Shown in pieces: positions 23,769-34,770 of a DNA stretch of 64,000 nucleotides (position 1 is the first letter of the stretch; every line of letters starts with the position of its first letter). A program made the position numbers and the translations under genes. The notes under the pieces were generated by a model. That model had not been told where the DNA came from. It searched no databases and saw nothing but the letters and a program-made list of their open reading frames with translations. This stretch comes from Serilophus lunatus. Lineage: Eukaryota; Chordata; Aves; Passeriformes; Eurylaimidae. The DNA lies in assembly GCA_013399895.1 (NCBI GenBank), contig VXBA01001650.1, positions 689,735 to 753,734 on the forward strand, written 5' to 3'.

Positions 23769-25757
23769 TTTTTGGTTTTAATTACCAAAACCTCTCACCA
23801 CTGCCTTAAATGGTGCTCATTGTGCAGCTGTTATGTGGCTTTATTATTGGAAATACAAACAGGGCTGTATCAGGTGAGTAGGAATGGAATTGTTAAATGC
23901 TAATCTGCATATTAAAACCAGAATCCTGTGTGGGACTTGCATTCTGCTGGTTTTACACGGGCTGAAAGAGCCATTTCAGACTCATTTTAATCAGTATTGT
24001 GCTTTCTGCCTCACCAGGACATGCCTAGATGGGAAATGGATTTAATTAGGGTGGCTCCCAAGAAACCTATTAACCTAATGAGGCTTCACTACAGGGGCTG
24101 CTACTTAATAGGAATAATAATTCCCTTTGACTGGAGTAGCTCAGGTGATGAACTGGTGCCCAGGTCTCCCTCTGCCTCGTGCTGCTGCTTTCTTTTCTTT
24201 TCTTCCACTGTATCCCAGGGGCTGTGATGGATTTATTTCATAAAAGTTTGTCAACCTGATTATGGGGAGATGTGAAACACGGAGTAATTCGAGCATGAGG
24301 CTTAGCAAAGCCAAACCTAAGAAGGAGAAGAAAAGGGCAGTGATTGTGTGTCTGTGCTGGAGAGAAGCAGCTCCCAAAGAAACCCACAGTGGATCCAGGC
24401 TGGAGAGGGAGTGAGAGCGCTGGGGCACAGGGAGAATGTCATGGGATGGGGCTTTAGTCCTTTCCTGTCTCCCAAATGCTGTAGAAATAGGGCTGCCTCT
24501 CCTCTCAATTAAGAAAACAGATGGCACAGCTTACTCTAAAAGGAATGGTCCAAGAGGAGTGTGAGTGGAGCAGGACAGTGGGAGGAGAGGGCTCGTGCAA
24601 AGGGACATTTGAACTTTGCCTCCATCACAATTTGAGTCAAGCCCAAGCTTCAGATCAAGTTCGTGTTTAATTAAGTGCATAAAAGAGATCTGTGTGGGCC
24701 TCTAAGCACATGGATAAATCCAGCCTGGAAAACACAGACAGACAAACTGGAATGACCCTGTGGAATACCAGAACATTCCCTCTCCTGCCAGGATCCACCG
24801 AGGCCACAGGCATTCCCCATCTCCCTCAGAAACAGCCAGGCTACAACAGCCACCAGTCCTGCAGATCCTCCAAGTCCCTTGGTGTGCTAATCCCTGTGGA
24901 ATTGTACCCTGAGCCTTGGGAATGCTCCTGGGAAGCTGCAGAGCAAGGCAGGGAGCAGTGTCCCTGAGCTAGGAGAGGTTGGGATGGAAGGTCCTTGTCG
25001 GTGCTGCCTGAGCTCCTTCCCAATCCTCTCCCCTTTCCCTCTCGTCAGCATTCCCCGGGAAGCCAGTGCCTGATGTCCTGGCCAGTGGCAGGAGAGGGGT
25101 TCATGGTTCCAAAATGAATCCCTGGGAGGAGCCCTGAGTGCAGGGGGAGCAAATATCACCTGCAGTGTTTGTTGGCACGCTGTCAGATCAACCAGCTTCC
25201 CGAGCTCTTCAGATCCTTCTCCTTTATCCCTTTCAGCTCCCACTGCTGTGTCCTTTGTGCCAGGGTTTGCCACCCTGCTCAGCTGGGTATGGAGTTGGTA
25301 GAGAGTGAGTTTGCCCATTAGCCTGTTAATCCTATTAAGACCAAGTCCTCAGGAAGGTTTATTTTTAGGATTACACTGCAGCTTTTGTCTGTGTTCAGAC
25401 TCTTTGAACCTCTTTCCTGACTTCCTGGGGTAAAACCCAGGACTGTTCTCTCTTTTTCTTGCCATTTCTGTGCATTTCCTCCCATTTCCCAGGTGTTCTC
25501 CTTTTCTTCTGCTCTAGAGTCCCTCCCTGTCCTGCTCCTGCACCTCAAACTAAGTACAAAATCAGTTTTCAGCTGCACATGTTGGTTGTTCTTGGCCACA
25601 GAACTGCTTGGGCTGAGAGATGTTGAGAACAGGAGGCTGGAAATAAATAAGGGGTAAAAATATCCTTTTAATGGCTTCCCACATTTTTATTGGATTAAGG
25701 AACTATAGCCCCAAACCCTAATATACATATTAAAATTGGGAGTCCATAATCCTTTTC

Positions 25758-25870
25758 TTAGAATCACAGAATGGTTTGGGTTGGAGGGGATCTTAAAGAT
25801 TATCTGTTTCCAAGCCCCTGCCATGGACAGGGACACCTCCCACAAGCTTCTTCCATAAACTATTCCAGGA
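25758..25870 (-). repeat. CR1 LINE 3'-end fragment
   Basis: The fragment starts TTAGAATCACAGAATGGTTT and contains CCATGGACAGGGACACCTCC. Confidence 0.9.
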
Positions 25871-26174
25871 ATTAACTTCTCTGTGGATCTGTGTGAGACC
25901 ATGACTCCATTTCACCCCAAGCATTGGCCACCTCACTGCAATCAGCTGCTTCCTGCCCATCAGCTTGACCTGACAGGATCCTGGGAGGTGGTTCCCAGAA
26001 TTCTGTGTCCTTACAGAGCTGTTACTCCACAAAAATGGTGTTTTAATCTTAATCTTAAGGCAATAAAACCATGAACTGCAGTACTATAAACGGGTGTTTC
26101 ATTCTTTTTAGTGCTGCTGGTTGACTCTGGGGGATGTTTCAGTCACTGTTGGCTTGGTTTTTTTTCTGAACTAG

Positions 26175-26386
26175 ATTATAAGGATTCCAAGGAAAAGAAC
26201 AAAATGGAGATCCTGTATATCCTGGTGCCAAGTGTCACCATCCCCTTGGCCATAGCCTTGCTCTTCTTCTTCATCTGCATCTGCCGCAACAACCAAAAGT
26301 CGTCGTCCCCTCCCGTCCAGAGGCAGCCAAAGCACGTCCGAGGGCAGAACGTGGAGATGTCCATGCTCAACTCCTACAAACCAAAG
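26175..26386 (+). CDS. ROR1: ROR1 exon (probably exon 8): transmembrane segment and juxtamembrane region
   Basis: This 212-bp exon begins with the short charged linker DYKDSKEKNK. It is followed by one hydrophobic helix of about 25 residues (from ILYILVPS to FFFICIC) and then the basic juxtamembrane stretch with CRNNQKSS and KHVRGQN. The order outside, membrane, inside fits a type I receptor. The exon ends in phase 0 with CCAAAG|GTAATC, and the next exon opens with Ser-Lys-Ala-Lys, the expected ROR1 join. An in-frame ATG lies upstream at 26111 but it is intronic, before the acceptor. Apart from a few conservative changes this matches mammalian ROR1 as remembered. Confidence 0.97.
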
Positions 26387-27044
26387 GTAATCCCACATTT
26401 CTGCTCCCAAACTGCCTCTACAGCTTCAGCAGCACCTGCTGCTTCCACACTTGCTGTCTGTGCAACTCAGCTTCGACAACACGGCGCCGAAATGCAAAAC
26501 TTGAGAGTTCTGTAAGATTTTAAGAGGTTTCCCATCAGCAGCATAGGAAGTGGGGACCATGGAGGTATTTCCTGTGTCCATGTGTATGGAAAACTAGGAG
26601 CTGGAGATTTTTTGTGTGTTAAAACAAGCAACCCCTTCCTGAAGCATCTCTACATTCATTTAAGGTAGAAAGTAGAGGATGTGGTTCAGCATTTCCTCCA
26701 GGGAGTATTTTCATGGGTCTTCTGTGCTCATGTGACATCTTTCACGCAGCTGAAATCACTTCTGGAAAGAGTTGTCCCCTGTTTTTTTCAGGCTTTCGTT
26801 CAGTTGAAAAGAGGAATGACCAGAACCCCCCTCAAAGCTCTGCCTGCAGTTCTTGCTGCCAGTGTTTGGCTTCACTTCAGTCCCAGGTTCAGGAAGAATT
26901 TCTTAAAATCATTTCAGATTTAAGTGTGATTAACCTTGTGCTCTCTCAGGGTGTGCAAACCTGGGCTGTAACTGCCTCCTGCCATCTGCAGGCAGAAGAA
27001 TGCCCTGGAACAGTATTCCCAATGTTTTCCACACCATGCCAAGT

Positions 27045-27105
27045 CTCTTGGACTCGGTGATCCTTGTGGGTCCTCCCAGCTCAGGATATTCTATGGCTCT
27101 TCAAG
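27045..27105 (+). repeat. CR1 LINE 3'-terminal fragment
   Basis: The stretch reads TTGGACTCGGTGATCCTTGT, then CTCAGGATATTCTATGGC, the tail of a CR1 subfamily. Confidence 0.75.
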
Positions 27106-27370
27106 AACTTGATGGACTTTGTTCTTTGGATGCATTGCAGAATGAAAATCTAGATTTACACTTAATTAGAACAGCAGCTCTGTAGACTGTGGTGTCTGTA
27201 ACACTCAGGCCTTGGGTGAGTTGTTATTTTTAATAGAGAATGACAACAAAATGAATCCAAATTTGGATTTTGTTGAGGTTCAGCAGTGTGAACTCTGACC
27301 TATGAATAGTGCTGGAGTAGGTTTTTCTTCAGCAGTTTTAATAACTCAGCATCAGGAAAGGTTACATGTA

Positions 27371-27640
27371 AAATCATAAAATCCCAGATTGGATTGAGTT
27401 GGAAGGGACCTCAAAGCTCATCTTATTCCAACAGGGACACCTCCCACTGTCCCAGGGGGCTCCAACCTGCCCTTGGACACTCCCAGGGATCCAGGCGCAG
27501 CCACAGCTTCTCTGGGAATTCCAGCCCAGCCCCTCCCCACCCTCCCAGCCAGGAATCCCTTCCCACTATCCCATCCCTCCCTGCCCTCTGGCTTGGGAAG
27601 CCACTCCCTGGGTCCTGTCCCTCCAGGCTTGTACAGCACT
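27371..27640 (-). repeat. CR1 LINE 3'-end fragment, GC-rich low-divergence type
   Basis: The fragment holds the blocks GGACACCTCCCACTGTCCC, GGGATCCAGGCGCAGCCAC and CCAGCCAGGAATCCCTTCCC. It closely matches the copies at 34771 and 55667. Confidence 0.93.
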
Positions 27641-28729
27641 TGTACTTCAGGAGCTCCATCATGGAATAACTTCTGGGGTAATTTTCTTCCCAAGTTCACT
27701 AAAGCAGTTTGCTCTTAAATGTCACATTGATAGAATTAGGTTATGAAGGGTTAATTGTGGCCAATTAACTCTGGGGTGATCAGAGAGAGTTGGGTGTAAT
27801 TTATATTAATTTAGTCCCACACTCACTGGCCTGGTGAATTTATCTTCATATTCCCTTAAAGTTCTCAATTCCAACTGCCATGTACAGCTTGGAGTCCCTT
27901 TATATCAAAATATTGGTAATAATACAAAACAAAACCATTTCCCAAGGTTGGTGTCAGAACTAGATCTTGCATCCAACCTCATGGAATATCTTGTTAAATC
28001 TGGATTTGCTTCTGATAGTTACCTGGGGGACAATCCTGGCTGAACTGAAGATACTGGGAATGTCAGCATCCTTCTAGTGAGGTCTCAATTCCCACTTATC
28101 CTGCTGACACACACAATTTGCCTGGAATTGTTTGCAAATATAAACCATTCTCTTCTCTTTTTTATGTTCATGTCATGTGCTGCAAAGAGCTTCCCATCCT
28201 ATCTGTGCTAATTCTCCATGTTCCCCCTGGGAAACCCAGCTCTGCCCATCTCCAACCTTTGGATTGCCTTTCAAACAATATTCTAAAATAAAGGAAGCAG
28301 AATCTTATTTTTAAATAATATAGCCAGTATTAATGTCAACTCTGGGGCAAAACACATTTGGGCTTCGAGCTCCAACTGGGGGAGAGGAAAATGACAAACA
28401 TTAGCATTTCCTCCAGTTTTAAGGGATTTTAATTGCCTTCAAAACTATAATAAATTAGGGTTGTCTTGTCATCCAGCTGATGGAGAGGTGTAGGGGGGTG
28501 GGTTTCCCTCTGGCTGCTCCCCCTCTTCTCTCCCTTATTTTGGCCTCCTGCCTCTTGTGTATTTTACACTTCCCTACATTTTGGACACCCGTGGATGACA
28601 AATACTTGTCAAACAAAAACTGAGCAGATTTAGAACTGCTCCACTTGAAATGAGCCCTTCCTGCCAAAACTTTATGACTTCATTTTCTTCCCTAGTTTTC
28701 CCCTCCATTGGTTCAAACAGGCTCAGGTC

Positions 28730-29160
28730 AGACAGAGGTCATTTCACTTTCATTACTAAAATATAATTTACAATATGCCAGACCTAAACAAGTTTTAGCC
28801 TAAAGGATTTGGGTAATATAAACCATCTGTTCCTCAACAATATAGCTAATTTCCTGCCATCACTGTACAGTCTACTGGCTGCCTGCTTAAACGTCTTTAT
28901 AATTATCATTATCATCATCATTATTATTATTATTATTAATGCAGTATTTGTCTAAAAGTCATACGTGATCCATGCAATTAGAATTAATTTATGCTAAAAT
29001 ACCTTTTTTCCATGCTTGTTTTAAATGTCAGCTCTTCTCCCAAATTGCCACTGTAAAGCTGCCATTATGTGATTTCAGGAATGCAAATGCTAATGTTTAC
29101 ACTAATTTACAAAGCCCAATTTAGATCCCAAACTCATTAGCCTTAAATTACTACCTGTGG
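28730..29160. promoter_or_regulatory. Possible conserved noncoding element in the last intron
   Basis: This AT-rich stretch is largely free of dispersed repeats. It contains an octamer ATGCAAAT at 29081-29088, TTAGAATTAATTTATGC and several TTAAATTA-like homeodomain motifs. The ATT-type microsatellite at 28903-28940 interrupts it. Conservation is not demonstrated. Confidence 0.3.
28903..28940. repeat. ATC/ATT microsatellite
   Basis: Interrupted ATC and ATT trinucleotides end in a pure ATT run. Confidence 0.92.
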
Positions 29161-29914
29161 CTTTACTGAGGACCCTAAAGAGTGGGTTTGGGTTTGGGTG
29201 TGACAAGCTCAAGTGGAACTTAATGTTTGAGAACAGTGCAGCTTCTTTATGGCCTGGGAGTGAACATCTGCACACAGGAGAATAACAGAGTGTTTGAAAA
29301 GCTTGCCTTGCTTGTTTCACCACTATCCCAGTTTTCCAGCCTCAGGATGGAACCTTCAGTCAGGTGTGAACAGCAACTGTCTGTACCTGGAAGGGTCGAG
29401 GGAGAATCAGCTGTGAGGATGTAGTTTAAAAAAAAATGGGTTTTTTCCTGCTAAAACTTCAGGCCCTGGTCCAGCAAACACTTCAGCATGGACCTGCTTA
29501 AAGTATGGGAATTGCCTCAATTCCTGAAATTAGTCACATTCAATTGGAAGCACAGAAGTGCCCAAGGCCAAGTGTAGAAATGCCTTGGCTGAAATGCTGG
29601 TGGTTCCTGCATATATTTACATCTAATCCTTCCTTCTTGTATCTGATCTTGTGGAGAGGGTCAGAAGGAATTCTGAACACTTTCTGGAGAGTGGTGCCCC
29701 AGGTGAGGTGGTGCTTTGCCAGTGCTGGGATCCTGGTGTCCCCCAGGCTGTGTCTGGCCTGGGGCTGAGTGGGATCTCTGCCAAAAGGATCCCTGGCCCA
29801 GGAAGCTCCTGCGTCCATCTGCTCGGCTTCCAGGCATCTGCACAAAGAGATTGTCACTGAAAAATGTCTCCAGTCCTGTTTTTCTGACCTGTTACCACCG
29901 TGCTTTCCTTACAG

Positions 29915-31339
29915 AGCAAAGCCAAGGAGCTGCCTCTGTCTGCCGTTCGCTTCATGGAAGAACTGGGCGAGTGTGCTTTTGGGAAGATCTACAAGGGCCA
30001 CCTCTACCTCCCGGGCATGGACCACGCTCAGCTCGTGGCCATCAAGACCCTGAAGGACTTCAACAACCCCCAGCAGTGGGCAGAATTCCAGCAGGAAGCG
30101 TCCCTGATGGCAGAGCTGCACCATCCCAACGTGGTGTGCCTGCTGGGCGTGGTGACGCAGGAACAGCCCGTGTGCCTCCTCTTCGAATTCCTCAACCAGG
30201 GGGACCTCCACGAGTTCCTGGTGATGCGCTCGCCCCACTCCGACGTCGGCTGCAGCAGCGACGAGGACGGGACGGTGAAATCCAGCCTGGACCACGGGGA
30301 TTTCCTGCACATCGCCGTGCAGATCGCGGCCGGCATGGAGTACCTGGCCAGCCACTTCTTCGTCCACAAGGATCTCGCCGCACGGAATATTCTGATCGGA
30401 GAGCAGCTCCACGTGAAGATTTCCGACCTGGGGCTCTCCAGGGAAATCTACTCGGCGGATTATTACAGAGTGCAGAACAAGTCTCTCCTGCCCATCCGCT
30501 GGATGCCGCCGGAGGCCATTATGTACGGCAAGTTCTCTTCCGACTCGGATATTTGGTCGTTCGGAGTTGTTTTGTGGGAAATATTCAGCTTTGGACTCCA
30601 GCCGTATTACGGGTTTAGTAACCAGGAGGTGATAGAGATGATCAGGAAGAGGCAGCTGCTGCCGTGCTCCGAGGACTGTCCGCCCAGGATGTACAGCCTG
30701 ATGACGGAGTGCTGGCACGACCTGCCGTCCCGGCGGCCGCGCTTCAAGGAGATCCACGCGCGGCTGCGCTCCTGGGAGGGCCTTTCCAGCCACACCAGCT
30801 CCACCACCCCCTCCGGTGGGAATGCCACCACCCAAACGACTTCCCTGAGCGCCAGCCCCGTGAGCAACCTCAGCAATCCCAGGTATCCCAACTACATGTT
30901 CCCAGCGCAGGGAATCCCCCAAGGGCAGCTCGCCGGGTTCATGGGGCCGCCGTTACCTCAGAGCCAGCGGTACATCCCCATCAATGGATACCCCATCCCG
31001 CCGGGATACGCCGCTTTCCCAGCCGCCCACTACCCCCCGCAGGGCCCTCCCAGGGTGATCCAGCACTGTCCTCCTCCAAAGAGCCGCTCTCCCAGCAGCG
31101 CCAGCGGATCCACCAGCACGGGCCACGTCACTAGTTTGCCGTCGTCGGGCTCCAACCAAGAAGCCAACATCCCTTTGCTATCTCATATGGCAATTCCTAA
31201 CCATCCAGGGGGGATTGGGATCACAGTCTTTGGAAATAAAACTCAAAAACCATACAAAATGGACTCCAAGCAGTCTTCCCTGTTGGGAGACTCCAGCATC
31301 CATGGACCCAACGAGTCGATGATTTCGGCGGAGTTGTAA
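29915..31339 (+). CDS. ROR1: ROR1 last exon (probably exon 9): pseudokinase domain and Ser/Thr/Pro-rich tail
   Basis: This 1425-bp exon encodes 474 residues and the TAA stop. The kinase fold spans roughly residues 10-285 of the exon product. It has a glycine loop reading GECAFG (residues 18-23), the VAIK lysine at 44, a likely helix-C Glu at 61, HKDLAARN at 151-158 in place of HRD, DLG at 171-173 in place of DFG, and activation-loop tyrosines in YSADYY (179-184). These departures are the known ROR1 signature, for which little or no catalytic activity is reported. A Ser/Thr-rich, Pro-rich, Ser/Thr-rich tail follows and ends in MISAEL, which identifies ROR1 and not ROR2. Compared with human as remembered, one Thr is missing in the GI(T)PQGQ region. 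The first 1.2 kb is very CpG-rich. The long antisense frame (30922-29909) is a codon shadow. Confidence 0.98.
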   Translation, partial: SKAKELPLSAVRFMEELGECAFGKIYKGHLYLPGMDHAQLVAIKTLKDFNNPQQWAEFQQEASLMAELHHPNVVCLLGVVTQEQPVCLLFEFLNQGDLHEFLVMRSPHSDVGCSSDEDGTVKSSLDHGDFLHIAVQIAAGMEYLASHFFVHKDLAARNILIGEQLHVKISDLGLSREIYSADYYRVQNKSLLPIRWMPPEAIMYGKFSSDSDIWSFGVVLWEIFSFGLQPYYGFSNQEVIEMIRKRQLLPCSEDCPPRMYSLMTECWHDLPSRRPRFKEIHARLRSWEGLSSHTSSTTPSGGNATTQTTSLSASPVSNLSNPRYPNYMFPAQGIPQGQLAGFMGPPLPQSQRYIPINGYPIPPGYAAFPAAHYPPQGPPRVIQHCPPPKSRSPSSASGSTSTGHVTSLPSSGSNQEANIPLLSHMAIPNHPGGIGITVFGNKTQKPYKMDSKQSSLLGDSSIHGPNESMISAEL

Positions 31340-32940
31340 ATAAACGGGCCCTTTGTAAATACAGCTATTTACAGCACAAACTAGAAAGTGGTAGAAAAGA
31401 TTTATATGCAAATATTTTATTACAGATTCTTCTGGTCGTTGAACAGACAGTGCAGGAAGTATCTTCTGTGAAGTTTCACTGCTGAACAGGATGGGCAGGC
31501 ACAGATCCAGGGACAGATCCTTGTGGGAATCCTCAGCCTTGGCAGCGGACGCGTCGTTTCTCCAAGTGCCACCAACGATTCAAAGAGGGGAAGGGGGAAT
31601 TGGGTTGGGTTGTTTTTTTTTAAAAATGAAAACATTGTATCATACGCTTTTTCACAGCTTTTTAAACCTCCGGGGTGGTTTAAGTCACAGAAACTTTTTT
31701 TATGCTGAAAACGTGTTTTAATATTTGTCTCTTTTTTAAGGGATGCAAAGGTTTGGAGATCTGCTGGGTGTGCAATTTCAGAGCCAACGGGTGGTAAAAT
31801 ATTTGTAAATTTTGCAGCCGAGGGTTATGTCTCAAATATGTGATCTGAGAGCTGAGTAAATCACTTCAGGGAGGATTTTGGTCCTTCATTAAGTTGGGAG
31901 TCTGAGTTGAGCTTCAGACCAAAAAAAATATGTCATTTTTATGACAGCACAAATGCTGGAGTTATCAACTGGCAGCCTACAAAACTCACCTGCTGCTGGC
32001 TGCTGCAGACAGCTGGAGTTCTAAGGAATTGCCTTAAAGGAAATGAAATTAAAAGGTTTTAATTTCAGAACCTCAATCAACTTCTTCAAAGGTACCATTT
32101 CTTAATTTAGTTATTCAGGCAGAAATTTTATCTCCTTTTGTTGCTGTGCAACTGTGTAATGGAAAAGCTCCAAACCCCAATTTTCTAGATGACAATCAGT
32201 TTTCCCAGGAATATTTATTGTGTCATTTCAGTGACTCTGACTCCAGAAACCCTGGAAAAAAAGGAGAGACTCACATTCCATCAGGCAGCAAATCCACCGA
32301 TAGCAGTTGTGTCTAATAATGTGAATTAGTGTTGATTTTCCACTTAGATGCCATTTGTGTAATTCCTGAAAACCCATCTCCAGGTATAAAGAGTCCAGAT
32401 CCTTCATTTGAAACCACTTTAAGGAGTTACACACCTGCTGTGTACGGGACAGTTTTCCACAGACTTTCTTTTTTTTTTTGTACTGAATAGTATTTTTATT
32501 GTACACAAAACCAACCTTTTGCTCAGTTGACAATGTTGTATAATAGGACTTTATTTTTATCTTTTTGCACAGAAGTGTGAGGATGTTTTGTACAGCAGAA
32601 GTGAAAATACATCTCTGCATTTTATATCTTGGTCTGTTTCTTTTTATTTTTAACCTGATGTAGATGTTCTTGAAATATAATATGGTGATATTCAGCCACT
32701 ACCTTATACAAGTATCTTTCTTTGTTTTCACTGCATGCTTTTAATCACTGTATTACTTGATGATTGATTTATTAATTATGGGCATTTCAATTAGGCAAGC
32801 ATGAAAATGTAACAACAAAGGCTATTTTATAATTAAGAAACGTGCATTTTTGTATTTCACATGCCAGAGATGATATTAAACACTGATTATTTTATGCTGC
32901 TGTTTATTAAAACGTTGTTTTACCATAAAAGCACAGATAT
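31340..32940 (+). other. ROR1: ROR1 3' untranslated region (end approximate)
   Basis: The sequence after the stop is AT-rich and free of repeats, which fits a 3' UTR. The first 100 bases (31350-31420) resemble the start of the mammalian ROR1 3' UTR as I remember it. An AATAAA overlaps the stop (31339-31344) but is unlikely to be used. ATTAAA hexamers at 32875-32880 and 32906-32911 are followed by a GT-rich stretch at 32948-32985, so cleavage near 32930 is a reasonable guess. Several ATTTA motifs occur. The start is certain but the end is inferred. Confidence 0.6.
32875..32911 (+). terminator. ROR1: Candidate ROR1 polyadenylation signals
   Basis: Two ATTAAA hexamers lie 31 bases apart and a GT-rich stretch begins about 35 bases after the second. 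This is the expected layout of a vertebrate poly(A) site, although ATTAAA is the weaker variant. It is a guess from the motifs only. Confidence 0.4.
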
Positions 32941-33164
32941 TTCCTCCATCTTGGTGTAAGGTACTTGAAATGTTTTGTGTTTAACGGGGAGGAAAATGCA
33001 CTCACAGGTTAGGAGGAGTCAGTAATTGTGTAGGAAGGGCTCTGGTGTCTTCTGAGCTGCTTTGTGATCCCAGGTATCAGTTTCCTTGTGGGTTGAATCT
33101 CCTCCTGGATCAGTCATGGAAATATGTTCCATGTCAGCTAAAATTTAGTTTTGACTGAAAATTC

Positions 33165-33413
33165 AGACAAGGACAAGGGGGAGTGAGTTCAGGTTGAAAG
33201 ACGGCAGGGATAGGTGGGATCTTGGGAAGGGATTCCTGGCTGGGAGGGTGGGGAGGGGCTGGGCTGGAATTCCCAGGGGAGCTGTGGCTGCCCCTGGATC
33301 CCTGGGAGTGTCCAAGGCCATCCTGGGACAGTGGGAGGTGTCCCTGCCCATGGCAGGGGTGGGATGGGATGATCTTCAAGGTCCCTCCCAACCCAAAACA
33401 TCCCGGGATTCCA
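33165..33413 (+). repeat. CR1 LINE 3'-end fragment, GC-rich low-divergence type
   Basis: The fragment runs from GGACAAGGGGGAGTGAG through GGATTCCTGGCTGGGAGGG and GAGCTGTGGCTGCCCCTGG to CCTCCCAACCCAAAACATCC. It is the opposite orientation of the copy at 34771. Confidence 0.93.
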
Positions 33414-34095
33414 CAGCTGGGAAAGATGCTGAGATTGAGGATCTGTGATCCCAAAGTCTGGCTGATCCCTGTCCTCCTCTGAGGCACTGAAGGGGAAGGA
33501 AGGATCTCCCTGCCCTGGCTCCCGTGGGATTGCCCTCACACCAGGTGAGCTTTGCTGTGCATTCCCAGTCTTGCCTTTAATCCCCCTGGTGGGAAGGCAA
33601 TAACTTCATCCTGAGTGGAGCAGCAGTGGGGTCATAAAAGAGTCCCTCACTCACTTGTGGTTTTGTGTTCAAACCCACTCACAGCTCAGCCTGGGCTTTT
33701 CCCTCATTTCAAAGGAAGCTGGGTCCATAAAGCTGAAATATTTGCAGACTCACAGAGGGGAACCAGCTCTGAACAGCACACCTGAAAACTCTTGGGTGGA
33801 TCTCTCCCTGCTCTGCTCTACCCTTCCCAGCAGGCAACATTTGGGAGCTGTGAGGCTGAAATCCCAGTCTGGCTCATACCTGAGGCACAGGGAGCCAGGA
33901 ATTCCTCAGGGACAGATGGGAGGGGCAAATTTATGAGATAATGTGGAAAAGAAATGCTGCCAGAAATTAAGGAATTGCTCCTTAGGTGGGAATGCAGGAT
34001 GAAAGCTGCTTTTGTGGCAAATAAAGGAAGAGGGAATATTCCACATTTTAATGCATACCAGAGTCATCATCCCTCCTTCCTTCAAGGAGAGAGGA

Positions 34096-34131
34096 CAGCC
34101 AAGGCTGTTGGAAATGTAACAGCCTTGGCTG
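34096..34131. other. Perfect 14-bp inverted repeat with 8-base loop
   Basis: The left arm CAGCCAAGGCTGTT (34096-34109) is the exact reverse complement of the right arm AACAGCCTTGGCTG (34118-34131). The loop is 34110-34117. No gene or repeat element is recognised around it. Confidence 0.9.
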
Positions 34132-34770
34132 GACTGGGAAGCTCTGGAGGACTGGAAATAAAACTGGATAAACACTGCTCAGTAAACCTTCAATCTGGAG
34201 AACCTCATCCCCTCCAGGTTAGTCCTGTGTCTGCAAAAGAGAATAAATACTTGCTGATTTAAAGACCACACTGCAAAGTCTGACAGGGAGACCTGGATCC
34301 TTTGTTCCCACAGAGGAGTGATCAGGGTGGATTTCTGCATTCCCTGGACTGGAAGCAGAAGGTAAAGCACAGAGCAGCTCGTGCAGAAATTTGGGCTGGA
34401 AAACTCAGAATTCTCCGGCATGGGTTTATCCAGAGCGTGAGGAATTGTCAGAGGGGAGCGTGTGGTTTGCTTTGCCTCCATCAGGATATCCAGGAAGGTT
34501 GCAGGCTTGGAAATTCCATTACATTTCCTTGTTCTGTAACCTGAATTCTCCAGGAGAACTTTAAACTCCAACCACTCCTGACAGGGAGGAAGGAGGGCTC
34601 AAAGCTCTCCAAGTGCAAACACGTGCTGTTCCCCTAACCCTTCAGCATCCACTGGCTCCAGTGACTGCTTATCCACCAGGAGGAACTTGGCTCCATGGCA
34701 GGATTCACCCTTTTTGGGTTGTCTTTGCCTCCTCACAACGTGGGGTCAGGTATCCAAAGGAGACCTTGTG

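Larger units (their letters stand above)
22394..26174 (+). other. ROR1: ROR1 intron between kringle and transmembrane exons
   Basis: This 3.8-kb GT-AG intron holds CR1 fragments at 22450-22530, 22838-23100, 23690-23768 and 25758-25870, plus a single undetermined base at 23077. The remainder (about 23100-23690 and 23770-25750) shows nothing recognisable. The acceptor is a T-tract followed by CTGAACTAG. Confidence 0.9.
26387..29914 (+). other. ROR1: ROR1 intron before the kinase exon
   Basis: This is a 3.5-kb GT-AG intron with acceptor TTTCCTTACAG. It holds a CR1 tail at 27045-27105, a GC-rich CR1 fragment at 27371-27640, an ATT-type microsatellite near 28903-28940 and an AT-rich stretch at 28730-29160 that looks like a possible conserved noncoding element. 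The rest is unremarkable. Confidence 0.9.

Noticed and set aside
29716..30618. 300-codon open frame on the plus strand in another frame
   Set aside because: It overlaps the kinase exon out of frame. The real frame has clear kinase motifs and this one has none.
29909..30922. 337-codon open frame on the minus strand
   Set aside because: It is the antisense shadow of the GC-rich ROR1 kinase exon and has no features of its own.
31339..31344. AATAAA at the ROR1 stop codon
   Set aside because: It overlaps the stop, lacks a clear downstream GT-rich element, and the following sequence looks like continued 3' UTR.
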